From Muscardinus avellanarius (taxonomy: Eukaryota; Chordata; Mammalia; Rodentia; Gliridae): a DNA stretch of 64,000 nucleotides. This document shows positions 33,029-44,609 of the stretch, one piece after another (the stretch's first letter is position 1; each line of letters starts with the position of its first letter). The stretch covers positions 31,353,575 to 31,417,574 of the forward strand of contig OY726563.1 in the NCBI GenBank assembly GCA_963383645.1, given 5' to 3'. A program made the position numbers and the translations under genes. Below the pieces are notes generated by a model. It worked only from the letters and a program-made list of their open reading frames with translations. It made no database searches and was not told the DNA's origin.

Positions 33029-33250
33029 GAGAGATCCTGGTGTGGTGGTGCATGCTTATAATCCCAGCATTTGGGAGGGGAGACCAGAGGATGGCAATTC
33101 CTGGACAGCCTCAGCTACTTAGTGAGGCCCTTTGCAACTCGGTGAGATCCTGTTTCAAAAATATAAAAAAAAGACTAAAAAGTAAGAGTGGGAGTGTAGC
33201 TAGGAGGTAGAATGTTCCTGGGTTCCATCCCCAGTGCCGCAAAAAAAAAA
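33029..33250 (+). mobile_element. B1-dID SINE, tandem neighbour of the previous copy
   Basis: Same orientation as 32791-33010, about 20 bp away. It shares the 'gaccagaggat' variant with that copy, but differs in the linker and ID half. Confidence 0.94.
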
Positions 33251-33254
33251 GTGG

Positions 33255-34180
33255 GAGAAATAATGAAAAGGCTGAATGATGGGTGCCCCCAAACGATCAT
33301 TTCCTGAGCCCTGATGTAGGGAGAAGGATCTATGACTTTCCAATCCACTGTTGGGGCTACTGTCCCTTTCTGCTATAAAAAATGAGAAGGGAGAGAGAGA
33401 ATGTGATAAAAAAAAAAGGGATCAGTGCTTCCATTCAGGAAATAAGCTACAGATTCTTTCGTTTACCTATTGTTGGAGCATACAGATGTGCCCTGGCTTG
33501 TTAGAAGCACTCAAAGCAAATTAAAAAAAAAAAAAAAAAAAACAGCACCCAGAGGTGGGAGCCAACATCACTGCATCATTATCACTGTGATTCTGGGTGG
33601 TGGCAAATGCCTTCTCTTAAATAGGAATCTGCAGCACTGATGGCACAAAAATGCAGGCGCTAGGGAGCGAAAATACCCTGGAGAGCAGAATACAAGGGCT
33701 TTAAGAAGAATAGGAATTGTTAAGGTAGAGGAGAGAAGTGACTTGTTATGTAATAACGGGCATTCATAGGATTTAAATTGTGGGCCCCCACAAAAAACAG
33801 GGGTCCTACTCTAAGACTTTGGTCTTCACTTCTTCCAGCTTTTTCTAACCTATCTACTACTGAAGTTATCCCTCTTTTGTATACATTTTACCAACATTTG
33901 GTTTCTTACAAAGCACACAGTTCAATGAGTTGCTGCACACTGAATATACCCATGTAACAGAACTCAGATATAAAAAAGGAACATAACAAAAATCCTGCTT
34001 ACCATCCTGATTTCTAGTATTGCAAGTTGTTTTACTTACATGTACCTCTGTACCTCTAAGGCATTGAAAGAAAGTCCCTAATGGATTAAAAACTCAGTGT
34101 GCTATCCTCATGAGATAAGATAAAAGAAATAAAAATAGATACAAAGGAGACAGAAAGAAAGGAGAAGTAAATATAACTAA
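33255..34180. other. Intron 1, nothing recognised
   Basis: Contains an A-run at 33523-33542. No named repeat or exon recognised. Confidence 0.45.
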
Positions 34181-34189
34181 TATAAAAGC

Positions 34190-34690
34190 CTGGTGCTAAT
34201 GTTCCTCCTACCTTTATTTCCCAAGCCAGTCTCTCTACCAGACCTATCTCCCCAAAATTCCTGGGAATTCTGTAAATCTTAAAGTTAACTTCAAAAATTA
34301 TAATTGTTTGTGTACTGCTAGCATGACAGATACAATATCTTGAGAAATATGTAATTTAGGAGACTTTCCAGCATTATCTATTGATCAGATAATGGAGACC
34401 AAAATCAGCTAAAGTATCTGGTAAATGATCAGACTGACATAAACAGGCTTTGTGATCACCAGACTGATGTCATTCTCACATACCTCTCCATACTACCCTT
34501 CACCAACTTTTTTTTAAAAGAGCATTGAACTCCCAAAGTGTGTCTTTCACTCTAGAGATGGCCTGCATTCTCCCTTGAATGCATATTTATTGCTTTCCTA
34601 AGTAAAATTCTATCTATATCTCTGATTGGCTTGTGCTGAAATTATTTTCTGTCTTCATAAGCAAAGGACCCCACAAGTCCTGAGTGGCAG
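34190..34690 (+). mobile_element. Possible solo ERV LTR
   Basis: The right part ('ttgaatgcatatttattgct', 'ttcctaagtaaaattctatc', 'attggcttgtgctgaaatta', 'agcaaaggaccccacaagtc') has the look of an R-U5 region of a class I ERV LTR. The left boundary is not seen. Confidence 0.35.
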
Positions 34691-34699
34691 TCCCGTTTC

Positions 34700-35815
34700 C
34701 ATGACTGAGAATTCCTCCATATCCTTCAAGGAATCAACTCTTCTCTGGAGACATTCAGGGGTAAGATCCTGGCAACAGCTCAATCTTTCTAGAAGACTCA
34801 AACAATGGAGTTGGGTGCTTAAAATTCCTCTAGCTCATCTAGGTGGTAGCCATGAGACTTTGGCCAGCCCCACTGACTCGCAAGAAGCCTAGTTTCTGCG
34901 TGTTTAAACACAGAATTGATGTAGTCTATTCTCCAATAGACACAGGCATTGTATCTGAGAGAAAGACCTGATACCCAGAGTATACAGTAGAAGTAGTATA
35001 CAGAGGAGGAGGGGGATGAGACTGATGAAATGACAGACTGGCTGGAGAAAGGGTTTCCAGAAGGCTTCAGATACCAGGGTTAGATGCTCGACTTAAGGCA
35101 GCATGACTCCAGTTAGACTTCAATGCTGGTTTAGATTCCTAAAGTGATTTTATGAGACAGTGGAGTAGTAGACTACATTTTAGCTTTGTTGATTCAAAAG
35201 AGAAGACTTCAAAAGAGCCTATTAAAGTGGGGGATTTGCCTTTTATTGATGATTTGAGTAGAACCTGGATGTTAGCACGAACACTGTTTTTCAGATCTCA
35301 GCTATCACAGGAATTAAGGTAAAGTCAGTTTCAGATGTTTGTTTGAAATCAGGATGTATGATTGGTGCATCTGTGATTAGAAATAGTTTAGATTGAGTAG
35401 GAAGCTGAGCCAAACACCTGAGTTAGGACCAAGTAACACATGACCTGCATGGCTCATGGGTCTGCCTCAGAAAGTAGAGTCACCTGACTGGGCTGCGAAG
35501 GAAGCCACACAGTTCCTCATAGTTCGCTCTAATAAATAAGAGGATACCCCAATAATAAAAAAAATAAGAAAACAATTTCATTTGCATTTAAAGCTTTGTA
35601 CTGTGTGATGATACCAATACAAAAGCCAAAATGAAAACAATTAATTAGAAGGTTTAATGAAGACCTCATGTGCATGAAAGATCATCTTTTACTAAAATTC
35701 TTTCAATGCCACAGAAATAGACATGGGTACAGAAAATATTCCAGGAGAAGCCCCTCCAGCTTTGACTCTTAGAGTAGGAACAGGGACTTCTAATGCTGCA
35801 GAGAGAATGGAAGAA
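34700..35815. other. Intron 1, nothing recognised
   Basis: No named repeat or exon recognised. Confidence 0.45.
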
Positions 35816-35820
35816 ATTTA

Positions 35821-36032
35821 GTTTGTTTTGTTTTGTTTTGTTTTGGTGGTGGTACTGGGGTTCCTGGAAACCCTTCTACCTCCAGGCTACACTCCCAGAC
35901 CTATTTTTATACTTTTTTATTTGGAAAAAGGGTCTCTTAAGCCAGAGTGGCTGGTTTCGAACCTGCGCGATCCTCCTGTCTCCGCCTCCCAAGCGCAGGG
36001 ATTACAAGCATGTGCGCCGCCACGCACGGCTA
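35821..36032 (-). mobile_element. Short-type B1-dID SINE, antisense
   Basis: (TTTTG)n tail, then 'ggtactggggttcctggaaa' and 'cccttctacctccaggctac', the ID-half variant diagnostic of the short subtype, with 'gggtctcttaagccagagtg' in the B1 half and 'gaacctgcgcgatcctcctg'. CpGs are well kept, suggesting a young copy. Confidence 0.94.
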
Positions 36033-36289
36033 GTTTTCTTTTATGTTTGTTTCCTCCATTCTCTCACAGCCCAGCCCTCATGCAATCCTACATTGGCAAA
36101 AGGCAGGGATGATAGCAATTGTGGCTGTAGCAGTAGTAGTAGGGGCCTAGAACTACCTAAAACTCTGAGAAAGGGAAATGTTTCTCTCTGGAGAATATGC
36201 AATCCAGAGGGTTGCATGTCTTTCCATTTGCTCAAATAATTTTTTCTGATTTTTCTTTCACTTGCTCAGGGACTTGTGGGAAAAGATAA

Positions 36290-37814
36290 AAAGTCTAATA
36301 TTTGAGTCACCAGATTTCAAGAAATAAAGGAGAAGGAGGTAAAGTTGGATGCTGTTAAAGCAGTGCTCTGAGGGAAATTTATGGCATCAGAAGCATATAC
36401 TTGAAAAGAGAAATAAATTCAAAACAATATAAACTTTGACAGCTTAAAATGAACAAATGTCTCAAAAATCACAAACTACCAAAACTCATCCAATGTGAAA
36501 TAGATAATTTTCTGAAAAGAAATCTTCACATATTACATATTTTAACCTGAATAAAATATAACACAAGAATCACATCAAATAAAAACTGGGGTTTGAACCC
36601 AGGGGCAGTCTTCCTCCAAGTTACATCCCAGCCCTTTTTATTTTTTGTTTTTCAGAATGTCACTATATTGTTAAGGCTGTCCTCAGACTTGTGATCCTCC
36701 TATCTCAGCCTCACAAGTACTGGGATTACAGGCGTATGTCATCACACCTGGCTCAAATAAAATATTAATGTATTATATTTCCCCATGTTATCTGTACTTT
36801 CTCATTTGTTAATCATTACATAATACTTTACCAACCAAATTCACTATTTATTTAACCCTTAACTCATTGGCTTATTGTTTTCAAGTTTGTTATAAAATAT
36901 TGATATAATGAATACCAAAAAATTAAGAGATCCCCAAGCTCAGATGACTTCACTAGTGAATTCTACCAAACATATAAATAAAAAATGATAACAATTCTAT
37001 AGGATCTCTTTAACAAAATGCCTTCTTTTCTATAGTTTAACTTTCTGATTTTGATAATATTCTAAACAATTGTTAGAGTCATGTTTTTTATTTCTTTTTT
37101 TCAAAATAAATTATCTAAGTTGTTTACAAAAAAAAGCACAGAAAACAAGTCCCAACATACTCCATGAGGCCAGCAGTATTCTTATACCAAAAATGCACAA
37201 CTGTATGTGAATATAAAACTATACAACAATATCCATCATGAACACAGATGCAAAAATCCTCCACAAAACACTACCAATCAAAAACCAGCAATGAATAAAC
37301 ACAATAATAATGTTATGGCAACTCCAAATGGTATATACCCTGAGAATGTAAGGCTGACTTAATATTAAAAAATCAGTCATTCAATTAATTTAATCTACAC
37401 CATTAACAGACTAAAGAAGAAAATCTGCATGACTATATAAATTGATATGAGAAAAGCATTTAACAAACTTTAATATCCATTTGTGATAAACGCTAGTAAC
37501 AATCTTGAAAGAAAATAAAATGCTAAAGAGAGATTACAATTTACATCGTATTTCATGGCAAAAGACTTCCCACTGAGAATGGAAAGGATGCATTGATTTC
37601 CACTCTCTCTACTCCTATTCAGCATTACTCTGGGAGTCCTAGCCAGTGTGATAACACAAGAAAGAAAAATGAAAGACATAAATATTGGAAAGGAATAAAT
37701 AATCCTGCCCTTACAGATAACCTAACAAATGTGCAAAGTAACACCTGAGATGAACAGTACCACAAGGTATAAAGTTAAAACACAAAAATTTAAAATCCCT
37801 CTTGTATGCTGATT
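36290..37814 (+). mobile_element. Old L1M ORF2 fragment, part 1
   Basis: Recognisable reverse-transcriptase region sequence: 'agcagtgctctgagggaaat', 'gatgacttcactagtgaatt', 'aacaatatccatcatgaaca', 'agcatttaacaaactttaat', all in L1 ORF2 order with many frameshifts. It is interrupted by a B1-dID (36585-36752), and continues after the insertion at 37815-38155. Confidence 0.85.
36585..36752 (-). mobile_element. B1-dID SINE, antisense, with TSD
   Basis: Inserted in the old L1 and flanked by a perfect 10-bp duplication TCAAATAAAA (36575-36584 and 36753-36762). The linker is shortened. Confidence 0.9.
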
Positions 37815-38155
37815 ACTCCCTAGCTTCCACATGTGGTAGAAAATATATGATCACTCATTTTCTATGACTAGTAAATCTCACTTAACAAATGTTCTTCAGG
37901 CCCATCCATTTTCTGCAAATGATATAATTTTGTTCTTTATTTCTGAGTAAAATTCCATTGTGTGTATATCCCATAATTTTGTAATTCATTCATCTGTTGA
38001 GTACATATGTGAGAATACCAATGCCAATCTCAGTATCCTGTATGGGGAAAGAGGAGTGGGGAGGGAGCCAGGAGAAATGTTGTGTGCATGTATGTCACTA
38101 TCACTATGAAATACATTATAGTGAGACTATAATGTATCTGAATAAAATTATTTTA
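37815..38155 (+). mobile_element. 5'-inverted (twin-primed) L1 3' fragment
   Basis: The left part (about 37815-38015: 'attactccctagcttccaca', 'aatttttgttcttta' type sequence) is the reverse complement of an L1 3' region. The right part (about 38038-38155) is forward 3'-end sequence with 'gtgtgcatgtatgtcact' and an A-rich tail. A head-inverted, tail-forward layout inside an older L1 is the known product of twin priming. Confidence 0.65.
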
Positions 38156-38215
38156 AAATCACAAAAATCAACTAATTTCTATATGCAAGCAATGAACTAT
38201 TAGAAAGAAATTTTA

Positions 38216-38252
<37 letters not shown>

Positions 38253-38740
38253 ACACACTTCCAATAGTGCCAGAAAATGCAATAGTAATAAAACTAGCAA
38301 AACATGTATTAAATCTATAGACTGAAAGCTACAAAATGCTGTAGAAATCAATTAAGACCTAAATAAATGGAAAGATATTTTGTTTAGGGGTGGAGAATAG
38401 TAAAGATGTCAATTTTCTCCAAATTGATTAACAGTTTTAAAATAATTCCAATCAGAATGTGAAGAGGTTTTTTTGTAGAAAGAGAAAAATCGATTATAAA
38501 GTTTATATGGAATATATAACCAAAACGACTTTGGAAAAGAATAATAAAATTGGAAGAATCATGGTATTCAATTTTAAGACTTACTATACAGCGATGATAG
38601 TTAAAACAATATGTGTTGGCAAAGAGATGGGAACATAGATCAATGGATCAGAATAAAGAACCCAGAAACAGATTGCACAAAAATTACCAATTAATTTTTG
38701 AAAAAGTTACAAGAACAATTTAGTGGACATTATTATGTGT
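38156..38740 (+). mobile_element. Old L1M ORF2 fragment, part 2
   Basis: Continues the ORF2-derived sequence: 'caactaatttctatatgcaa', 'aattccaatcagaatgtgaa', 'agtttatatggaatatataa' and 'aaacagattgcacaaaaatt'. A (CA)n run at 38218-38248 has grown inside. Confidence 0.85.
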
Positions 38741-38744
38741 CAAG

Positions 38745-39640
38745 CATACCTCAAGCACAAAGCTGTTTTTAAAACCCCCTGTGTGATGTCTTTACACTTT
38801 CCCAGCAATTTCGGGAATATTAAATGCATGAAGAGGGGCCTTTAAGATTCACAGAAATGGAAAATTATGTGGGACAGTGTGGTTATTTATTCAAGCTTTT
38901 TGTTCCAAACTGAAAAAGCTAGATAAAAATTGTTCTGTTACTCCTCACATAATCAGTGTTCTTATTAAACTCTTAGCATTGAATTTAACATTAGGTCCTA
39001 GGGAAAATAAAATGATAATATAAAATAATACATTTCAGACTTTACCACTGATAATAAATTAATTCAAAGAAAAAATCAAAATCAAAGTAAATCTCTTATA
39101 CATCAACAGTACAAAGGAACACTAAAGCCCTTGCTATGGGTCCCAAATAGTGCAAGTTCCTTGAAATAAAGGACACTAGGATATTTGAGGACAGAACAAA
39201 TAGGCAGCAGGAGATTTTTTAGGGAGCCTTAAAAACCAGAGTGTCTTGCAAAAGCTGGTGGGAGACACCCACGTCCACTTAAGCTTACAGTAAATGATCT
39301 GCCCCAAATTGCTAGTGGCCAGTGGTTACTTAACGGTCATGGCTAGCAATTTGTGGATGTGTGTCACATAAAGTCCAGTAAAGGAAGCAGAGAAAATGGC
39401 TAGTCAGCCCTCTACAAGGATCAGAAATGCATGCAGGTTGTTTGGGGGGCGTAATAACCATACCTTATATCTGTACTGCACATTACTAACCATTTCCCTG
39501 GGAAAGCAGGTGGTTTGGTTCGCATTTGGCAGATGAAAGCAGAAGTTGGCCAAATTCATCCAACTAGCAGGTGGATGATGATGTTGAGTATCTTTTAATA
39601 TATCTTCTTTGGCGTAACTATTTGTTCAAGCATTTTGCCA
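38745..39640. other. Intron 1, nothing recognised
   Basis: No named repeat or exon recognised. Confidence 0.45.
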
Positions 39641-39660
39641 CCTTTAAAAATAGGTTGGTT

Positions 39661-39851
39661 GAGCCAGGCGTGGTGGTGCACGCTTGTAATCCCCGTGCTT
39701 AGGAGGCGGAGACAGGACGATCGCGCAGGTTCAAAGCCAGCCGCGCTGGCGTAAGAGACCCTGTTTCAAAAATATAAAATAGGTCTGGGAGTGTAGCCCG
39801 GAGGTAGAAGGGCTTCCAGGAACCCCAGTACCACCAAAAAATAAAAAAATA
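39661..39851 (+). mobile_element. Short-type B1-dID SINE with TSD (nest, outer insertion)
   Basis: 'ccaggcgtggtggtgcacgc', 'gatcgcgcaggttcaaagcc', 'gaagggcttccaggaacccc' mark the short subtype. It is flanked by AAAAATAGGTTGGTT (39646-39660 and 39852-39866), perfect over 15 bp and perhaps 20, and lies at the 5' edge of the next SINE. Confidence 0.95.
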
Positions 39852-39866
39852 AAAAATAGGTTGGTT

Positions 39867-39999
39867 GAGCCCGGCATAGTAGTACACGCCCAGCATTTGG
39901 AAGGCTGAAACAGGAGGATCACGGTTAATGGACAGCCTCAGCTACTTAGTGAGGCCATTTGCAACTCAGTAAGACCCTGTTTCAAAATAAAGAACAAAA
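39867..39999 (+). mobile_element. Long-type B1-dID SINE, B1 half (host of the nest)
   Basis: 'gcccggcatagtagtacacg', 'gacagcctcagctacttagt' and 'gaccctgtttcaaaataaag'. Its ID half resumes at 40201. Confidence 0.94.
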
Positions 40000-40184
40000 G
40001 CGGGGCGTGGTGGTGCAGGCTTGTAATCACGGTGCTTGGGAAGCGGAGACAGGAGGATCGCGCAGGTTTGAAGTCAACCGCACTGATTTAAGAGACCCTG
40101 TTTCCAAATTTAAAAAAAGTATAAAATAGGTTTAGGAGTGTAGCCCGGAGGTAGAAGGGTTTCCAGGAACCCCAGTGCCACCAA
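40000..40184 (+). mobile_element. Short-type B1-dID SINE nested in another SINE
   Basis: Flanked by a perfect 16-bp duplication AAAATAAAGAACAAAA (39984-39999 and 40185-40200). The body reads 'ggggcgtggtggtgcaggct', 'gatcgcgcaggtttgaagtc' and 'agaagggtttccaggaaccc', the short subtype. Confidence 0.96.
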
Positions 40185-40200
40185 AAAATAAAGAACAAAA

Positions 40201-40291
40201 AAAGCAGGACTGAGGGTATAGCTTGGAGGTAGGATGCTACTGGGTCCCATCCCCAGTACTGCAAAAATAAATGAATGAATGAATGAATGAA

Positions 40292-40330
<39 letters not shown>

Positions 40331-40332
40331 AT
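40201..40332 (+). mobile_element. Long-type B1-dID SINE, ID half and tail
   Basis: 'aggactgagggtatagcttg' through 'ccatccccagtactgc', then an (AATG)n/(AAAT)n tail. It completes the copy starting at 39867. Confidence 0.93.
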
Positions 40333-40334
40333 TA

Positions 40335-40675
40335 GATGGATTGTTTTCTTATTAGTATCTTTAGAGATTTCTTTAGATATCATGAGAAAAAGTCCTTTAT
40401 CAGATATGTCATTTGCATATATTTACCCCAGCCTGTGGTTTGTCTTTTTATTCTCTTAGTGTATTTTGAAGAGCAGAAGTTTCTAATTTGGATGAAGTAC
40501 AATTTATCAATCAACACTTTTATAGACCATGCTTTTGGTGTCATATTTAATAACTCTTCCCCTAATTCAAACTCACAAAGATCTTCTCCCATGTTATCAT
40601 AAAGAAGTTTTATAAATATGGGTGATATATTTAGGTCTATGATCAATTTTTAGTTAATTTTAATATAATAAAATG
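40335..40675 (-). mobile_element. Old L1M ORF2 fragment, antisense
   Basis: 'tttatcagatatgtcatttg', 'cctgtggtttgtctttttat', 'cttttggtgtcatatttaat' and 'taggtctatgatcaattttt' are the reverse complement of L1 ORF2, the same region type as at 29100-29735. Confidence 0.85.
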
Positions 40676-40679
40676 TTTG

Positions 40680-41285
40680 CCTTTGATGAAAGGATGAGCA
40701 AGAAGTCTGGAGAATGGAGAAATAAAACTTGAATATTTCCAGATATGCAGACTGATTCCATTCTGTGGACTTTCAGTGAATGCAGACATGGTATATTTTG
40801 TAGGTAAATAGCCTGATATATTTGGATAACTAACCTGGGGCCCAGCTTTTGCCCATTGGCATGTGAAGGTGTCCATTTACTCTGCTGGACAGAGAGGCAA
40901 CATAAAGAAATACAGAAAGCCTAGACAATCTGAGGCTTCAAAGAAACAGATCCTTAGTGTTCCCAGTCATTGCAGTTGAAGTGACAAACATATGAGTGGG
41001 GCCTTCCTGGACCTTGCAGTCCTGAATGAGCCACCACAGCCAATACTGTGTAGGTAGATCAGTCCCCACTGGGCCTTGCCCAAATTGTCAAAGTATGAGC
41101 AAATAGGTAGTTGTTGATTTAACATTAAGTTTGGGGGATATTTTCTTCACAATAGATAAGTGAAATGATCCCCAAACTTCCATTATAGAAGTTCCCCTCA
41201 CAGTTAACTCACCAACTGATTCAGCCAGATTAATTCATCAGTAGGAAGAATTTCAGATGGGAAACCAAAATCCTGGGTTAAGTTC
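40680..41285. other. Intron 1, nothing recognised
   Basis: No named repeat or exon recognised. Confidence 0.45.
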
Positions 41286-41289
41286 CAGC

Positions 41290-41500
41290 TTAGCCATTAT
41301 CTGTGTGAGTTTTCCCCAAAGCAAGCCCAAGGACAAGGTCCAAGTAGTTCATTTGGGAGGTAAGCCCAGGTAACACAGTGATGGTTTGGAGAACATAGAA
41401 GGAAAGGCAATAACGGAACTGCTTACTGGACAATTGCTATGGGTCACTGCTGCAGTCCATGAGGGGCTCCTCCTCCTTCTGTTGCACTCAGCCACCACCC
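41290..41500 (+). repeat. Medium-reiterated repeat, same family as 6188-6480
   Basis: 'agtagttcatttgggaggta' and 'agcccaggtaacacagtgat' parallel the 'gtggtttagtaagaaagtac' and following part of the 6188-6480 copy. The family name is not certain. Confidence 0.35.
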
Positions 41501-41531
41501 TTATGTAACTTATTTCTTCATTAAGTCTATT

Positions 41532-41737
41532 CTTATATGCCCTTTTCTTTTTTTGTACTGGGGATTAAACCCAGGAACATTCTACCTCTGAGCTATACCC
41601 CTAGCACTTTTTATTTTTATTTTCATAATTTTGAAAAAAGGTTTCACTAAGTTGTTGGAGCTGGCCTCAATCCTGAGATCCTCCTGTCTTAGCCCCTCAA
41701 ACACTGGGATTACAGATGTGTGCCACTACTCCTGGCC
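41532..41737 (-). mobile_element. B1-dID SINE, antisense, with TSD
   Basis: Flanked by a perfect 11-bp duplication TTAAGTCTATT (41521-41531 and 41738-41748). 'gtactggggattaaacccag' is the ID half; the B1 half ends 'gtgccactactcctggc'. Confidence 0.94.
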
Positions 41738-41861
41738 TTAAGTCTATTTAACTTGAATTCATTCATTTAAAAAATGGCAGTAGAGTGGGTAGCCAGTGAG
41801 CAAGTGATCTCTGCCAGATATGAGCTCCCAGAATCAGCCTCACTTTTGTAGCTGTTTAACC

Positions 41862-41939
41862 TAGGACAGTATTTCACCTTCTATTCCAACTCTTGGGTGT
41901 TAGGACAGTATTTCACCTTCTATTCCAACTCTTGGGTGT
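41862..41939. repeat. Perfect 39-bp tandem duplication
   Basis: Two identical 39-bp units beginning TAGGACAGTATTTCACC (41862-41900 and 41901-41939). No differences between the copies, so the event is probably recent. Confidence 0.97.
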
Positions 41940-41944
41940 AAGAG

Positions 41945-43710
41945 CTCAAAAGAAAGGTTCCAGGCAAAGTGGATAATACTCACAGTCCCTAGGCATTCTG
42001 CCCTTAATTTTAAAAAAAAGCATGTGGCTTTTGAAAATTTAATTGTAGCCATATTTTACAGAGCTAACAAAAAGGACAACTTCATAAATGAAGGCATTAC
42101 TCTGGTCCAAGGGAAAAAAAAATATTTTTTCAAACTAGTCTTCTGTTGCTTAAATATTATCAAGGGCCTAAGTATGACCCTGTCTGTTGCCTAGAGCTGA
42201 GAAAAAAGGGAAACACCTACATATGAAGAAGCCAACTCAAAGCAGGGCTCCATATGAATGCCAACTTCTGTTCCCAACTAACAGGCATTTCCAAAGCCCC
42301 AGAGTCTGCTCCCATTCAACAAACAGACAAAAGAGAGCTGGCCTTTAAAACGAAACCAGATAGTGGAATAAAATCAGTTTGTATAGTTCTCTGAGGGCTT
42401 AGCTCTTCTCTATAGAGGCCACTTGGGACACACTGAAAATCCATGAAAGAAAGGGAGGCTGCAGCCAGGCCTTCAAGAGGACCTCATACCAAGACACTGG
42501 CAGAGGCCATTGGTATCTCTGAGCTTCAGAACATGGGAGGGATACACTGAACTGGAAAAGAGTTCTATCCTGCATCACATTCACATTTAGGGTCCATTGA
42601 ATTGAATTAGGGTCCATTGAATTGATGATTCCACTTCTTTATAGTTCTGTTCATAAAGCAAACACAAATTAAGACTCCACTCACCTGCATCAGCTCTTGA
42701 GGCTTCATCACCATTTAAACAAAGACAGAGTAAAGATCAAGGCAAAACTATTTCAAAGGCACAACACTGCAACATTGAAAACAGCATTTCTCAATATGGA
42801 TGCTAAGATCATTTTGAGGGAGCAGGTTATATTGTGCAGGTTATACCACACGTTATAAGGTATTTAACATCCAGAGTCTGTGACCGATAAATGCTAGTAA
42901 GGCCGTTTCCCATTCTTGTGATTACCTAAATCACTACCTAATATCTGCAAATTGAAGACCGGTAATGGCATGAAAGTTTAACCAATTTTTTTTTTCAGTT
43001 AAAACAGTAAGTTGCAGAATTTTCTTAAGGCCATGTATACCCTGCCCTCCCCACACACATACCTTTTGTGAAGATTATTTTCTGTATGGTTGAGTTAAAC
43101 ATATATTGTTGAGTGAGTTACCTGCAAAGTTGAACATCATCAATTCCTCCCAATCTGCACATGCATACCACTCCTCCCATTAAGCAGTAGAATCTATACA
43201 CCACTAACACTAGTCTTAATAAGGTGCATATAATTAATGCATTTTATATATAAAATCCCAGCCTAGATCAAGATCCTGAAAACTGCCAGCACCCTAGAAG
43301 ACTCCCTTGCAGCCCCTTCCAGTTGCTACTCACCCCTCCGCCATGATAAATGCTATTCTGACTTCTAGCATCATGGACTAGTTTTGCACACTGTTTATGA
43401 ACTTCATGTAAATAGCAGTGCCATATGTACTCTTTGTGTCTGCCTTCTTCCACCCAATATTATGCCTGTGATTCACCCTTGTGAATCCTTGTGAATACCT
43501 TGTATTGCATATGGCAATACATCCTTTCCATCTCTATTTATTTATTTAAATATCATACACATAGAGAAATATCTTGAAGTTTATACCAAACTATTAAGAG
43601 TGATAATGTCATAAAAAGCCAAAAGAGAATGGAGCCAGAAGGAAAATGAGGGGTGGGCCTGCTTTCAACTTTTTATGCTGCTGTTTGAATATTTTCATGA
43701 TGATGAAAAT

Positions 43711-43748
<38 letters not shown>

Positions 43749-43865
43749 TATATTTTTAAAAAGTGTTGTTAAAGCACATTCATCAGAAAATTTCAACTTA
43801 CCTGCAACATCAAATGGGCCATTTCATTTTATTTAAGCAGAAGGTCATTTACCATGGTGTGCTGC
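41945..43865. other. Intron 1, little recognised
   Basis: Contains a 20-bp direct repeat (TTAGGGTCCATTGAATTGAA at 42587 and again from 42607) and a (CA)n run at 43712-43744. No named mobile element or exon recognised elsewhere. Confidence 0.45.
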
Positions 43866-43867
43866 CC

Positions 43868-44010
43868 CAAGCCATTTTTAGTTTTATTTTGAGATGAGGT
43901 CTTGCTAAGTTGCCCAGTCTGGCCTTGAACTTGCCATCCTTCTGCCTCGGCCTCCTGGGCAGGTAGAATTAATGCTGCTGTGGTAATCACATCTAGCAAC
44001 CACATCCAGC
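43868..44010 (-). mobile_element. 7SL-derived B1-type monomer, antisense
   Basis: 'gagatgaggtcttgctaagt', 'tgcccagtctggccttgaac' and 'tgcctcggcctcctgggcag' are B1/7SL in reverse; there is no ID half. Old. Confidence 0.75.
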
Positions 44011-44184
44011 TCAGATTGGTCATTTTAATGATAAGCATAACTATTCAGAACACAGAGCAAAGAAAAATAAGCTATAACATAAAAATTTTATTTTATTCCA
44101 CCAAAGAAGCATAAAAACAGAAGTCATCAGTTGTCTCATTTACTTTTGCTGAAAATCAAGGTCTGGGTTGTTTTCTTCTTTTTA

Positions 44185-44605
44185 TTGATGCATTGTAATC
44201 ATACATCGTCATGCAGTTCAGAGTGATAGAGGCACATGGGATACAGCACTCACTGAACCTTCCTCCAGTTCCCACCCAACTCCCTCTCCCTCCCTACCTT
44301 CCTGTGATCAGCACAATGATTGGCTTTGATAAATGTCATGTCCACTGAGGTGTTTCTCCCTTCAGATCTTCAGATCTTCCTCCTCCTTCCCATATCCCTC
44401 AGTTCGAAGCCCCTCCTTCACTCCACTAAGGTTTCTTCTTTGTCTAGAGTTCTTTCTGTGTCCTAATTTCTCCCTAGCTTTTGCATATGAGGGAGAATAT
44501 CTGACCTTTCACTTTTTGTGACTGACTAATCTCATTGAGAATAATATTCTCCAGTTTCACCCATTTCCCTACAAATGACATAATTTTATTCTTCTTTATG
44601 CCCGG
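44185..44605 (-). mobile_element. L1 3' end, antisense
   Basis: Starts 'tttttattgatgcattgtaa' (reverse A-tail and AATAAA region), then 'catacatcgtcatgcagttc', a pyrimidine-rich 3' UTR, and 'cccatttccctacaaatgac' from the end of ORF2. Flanks GGGTTGTTTTCTT (about 44165) and GGGTGGTTGTCTT (about 44605) may be a decayed target duplication. Confidence 0.8.
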
Positions 44606-44609
44606 GTGG

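Noticed and set aside
35793..36239. 148-codon frame
   Set aside because: Most of it is the antisense short-type B1-dID SINE.
39984..40332. CRISPR-like repeat array
   Set aside because: The repeated segments are nested SINEs and A-rich tails in a vertebrate genome, not direct repeats with unique spacers.
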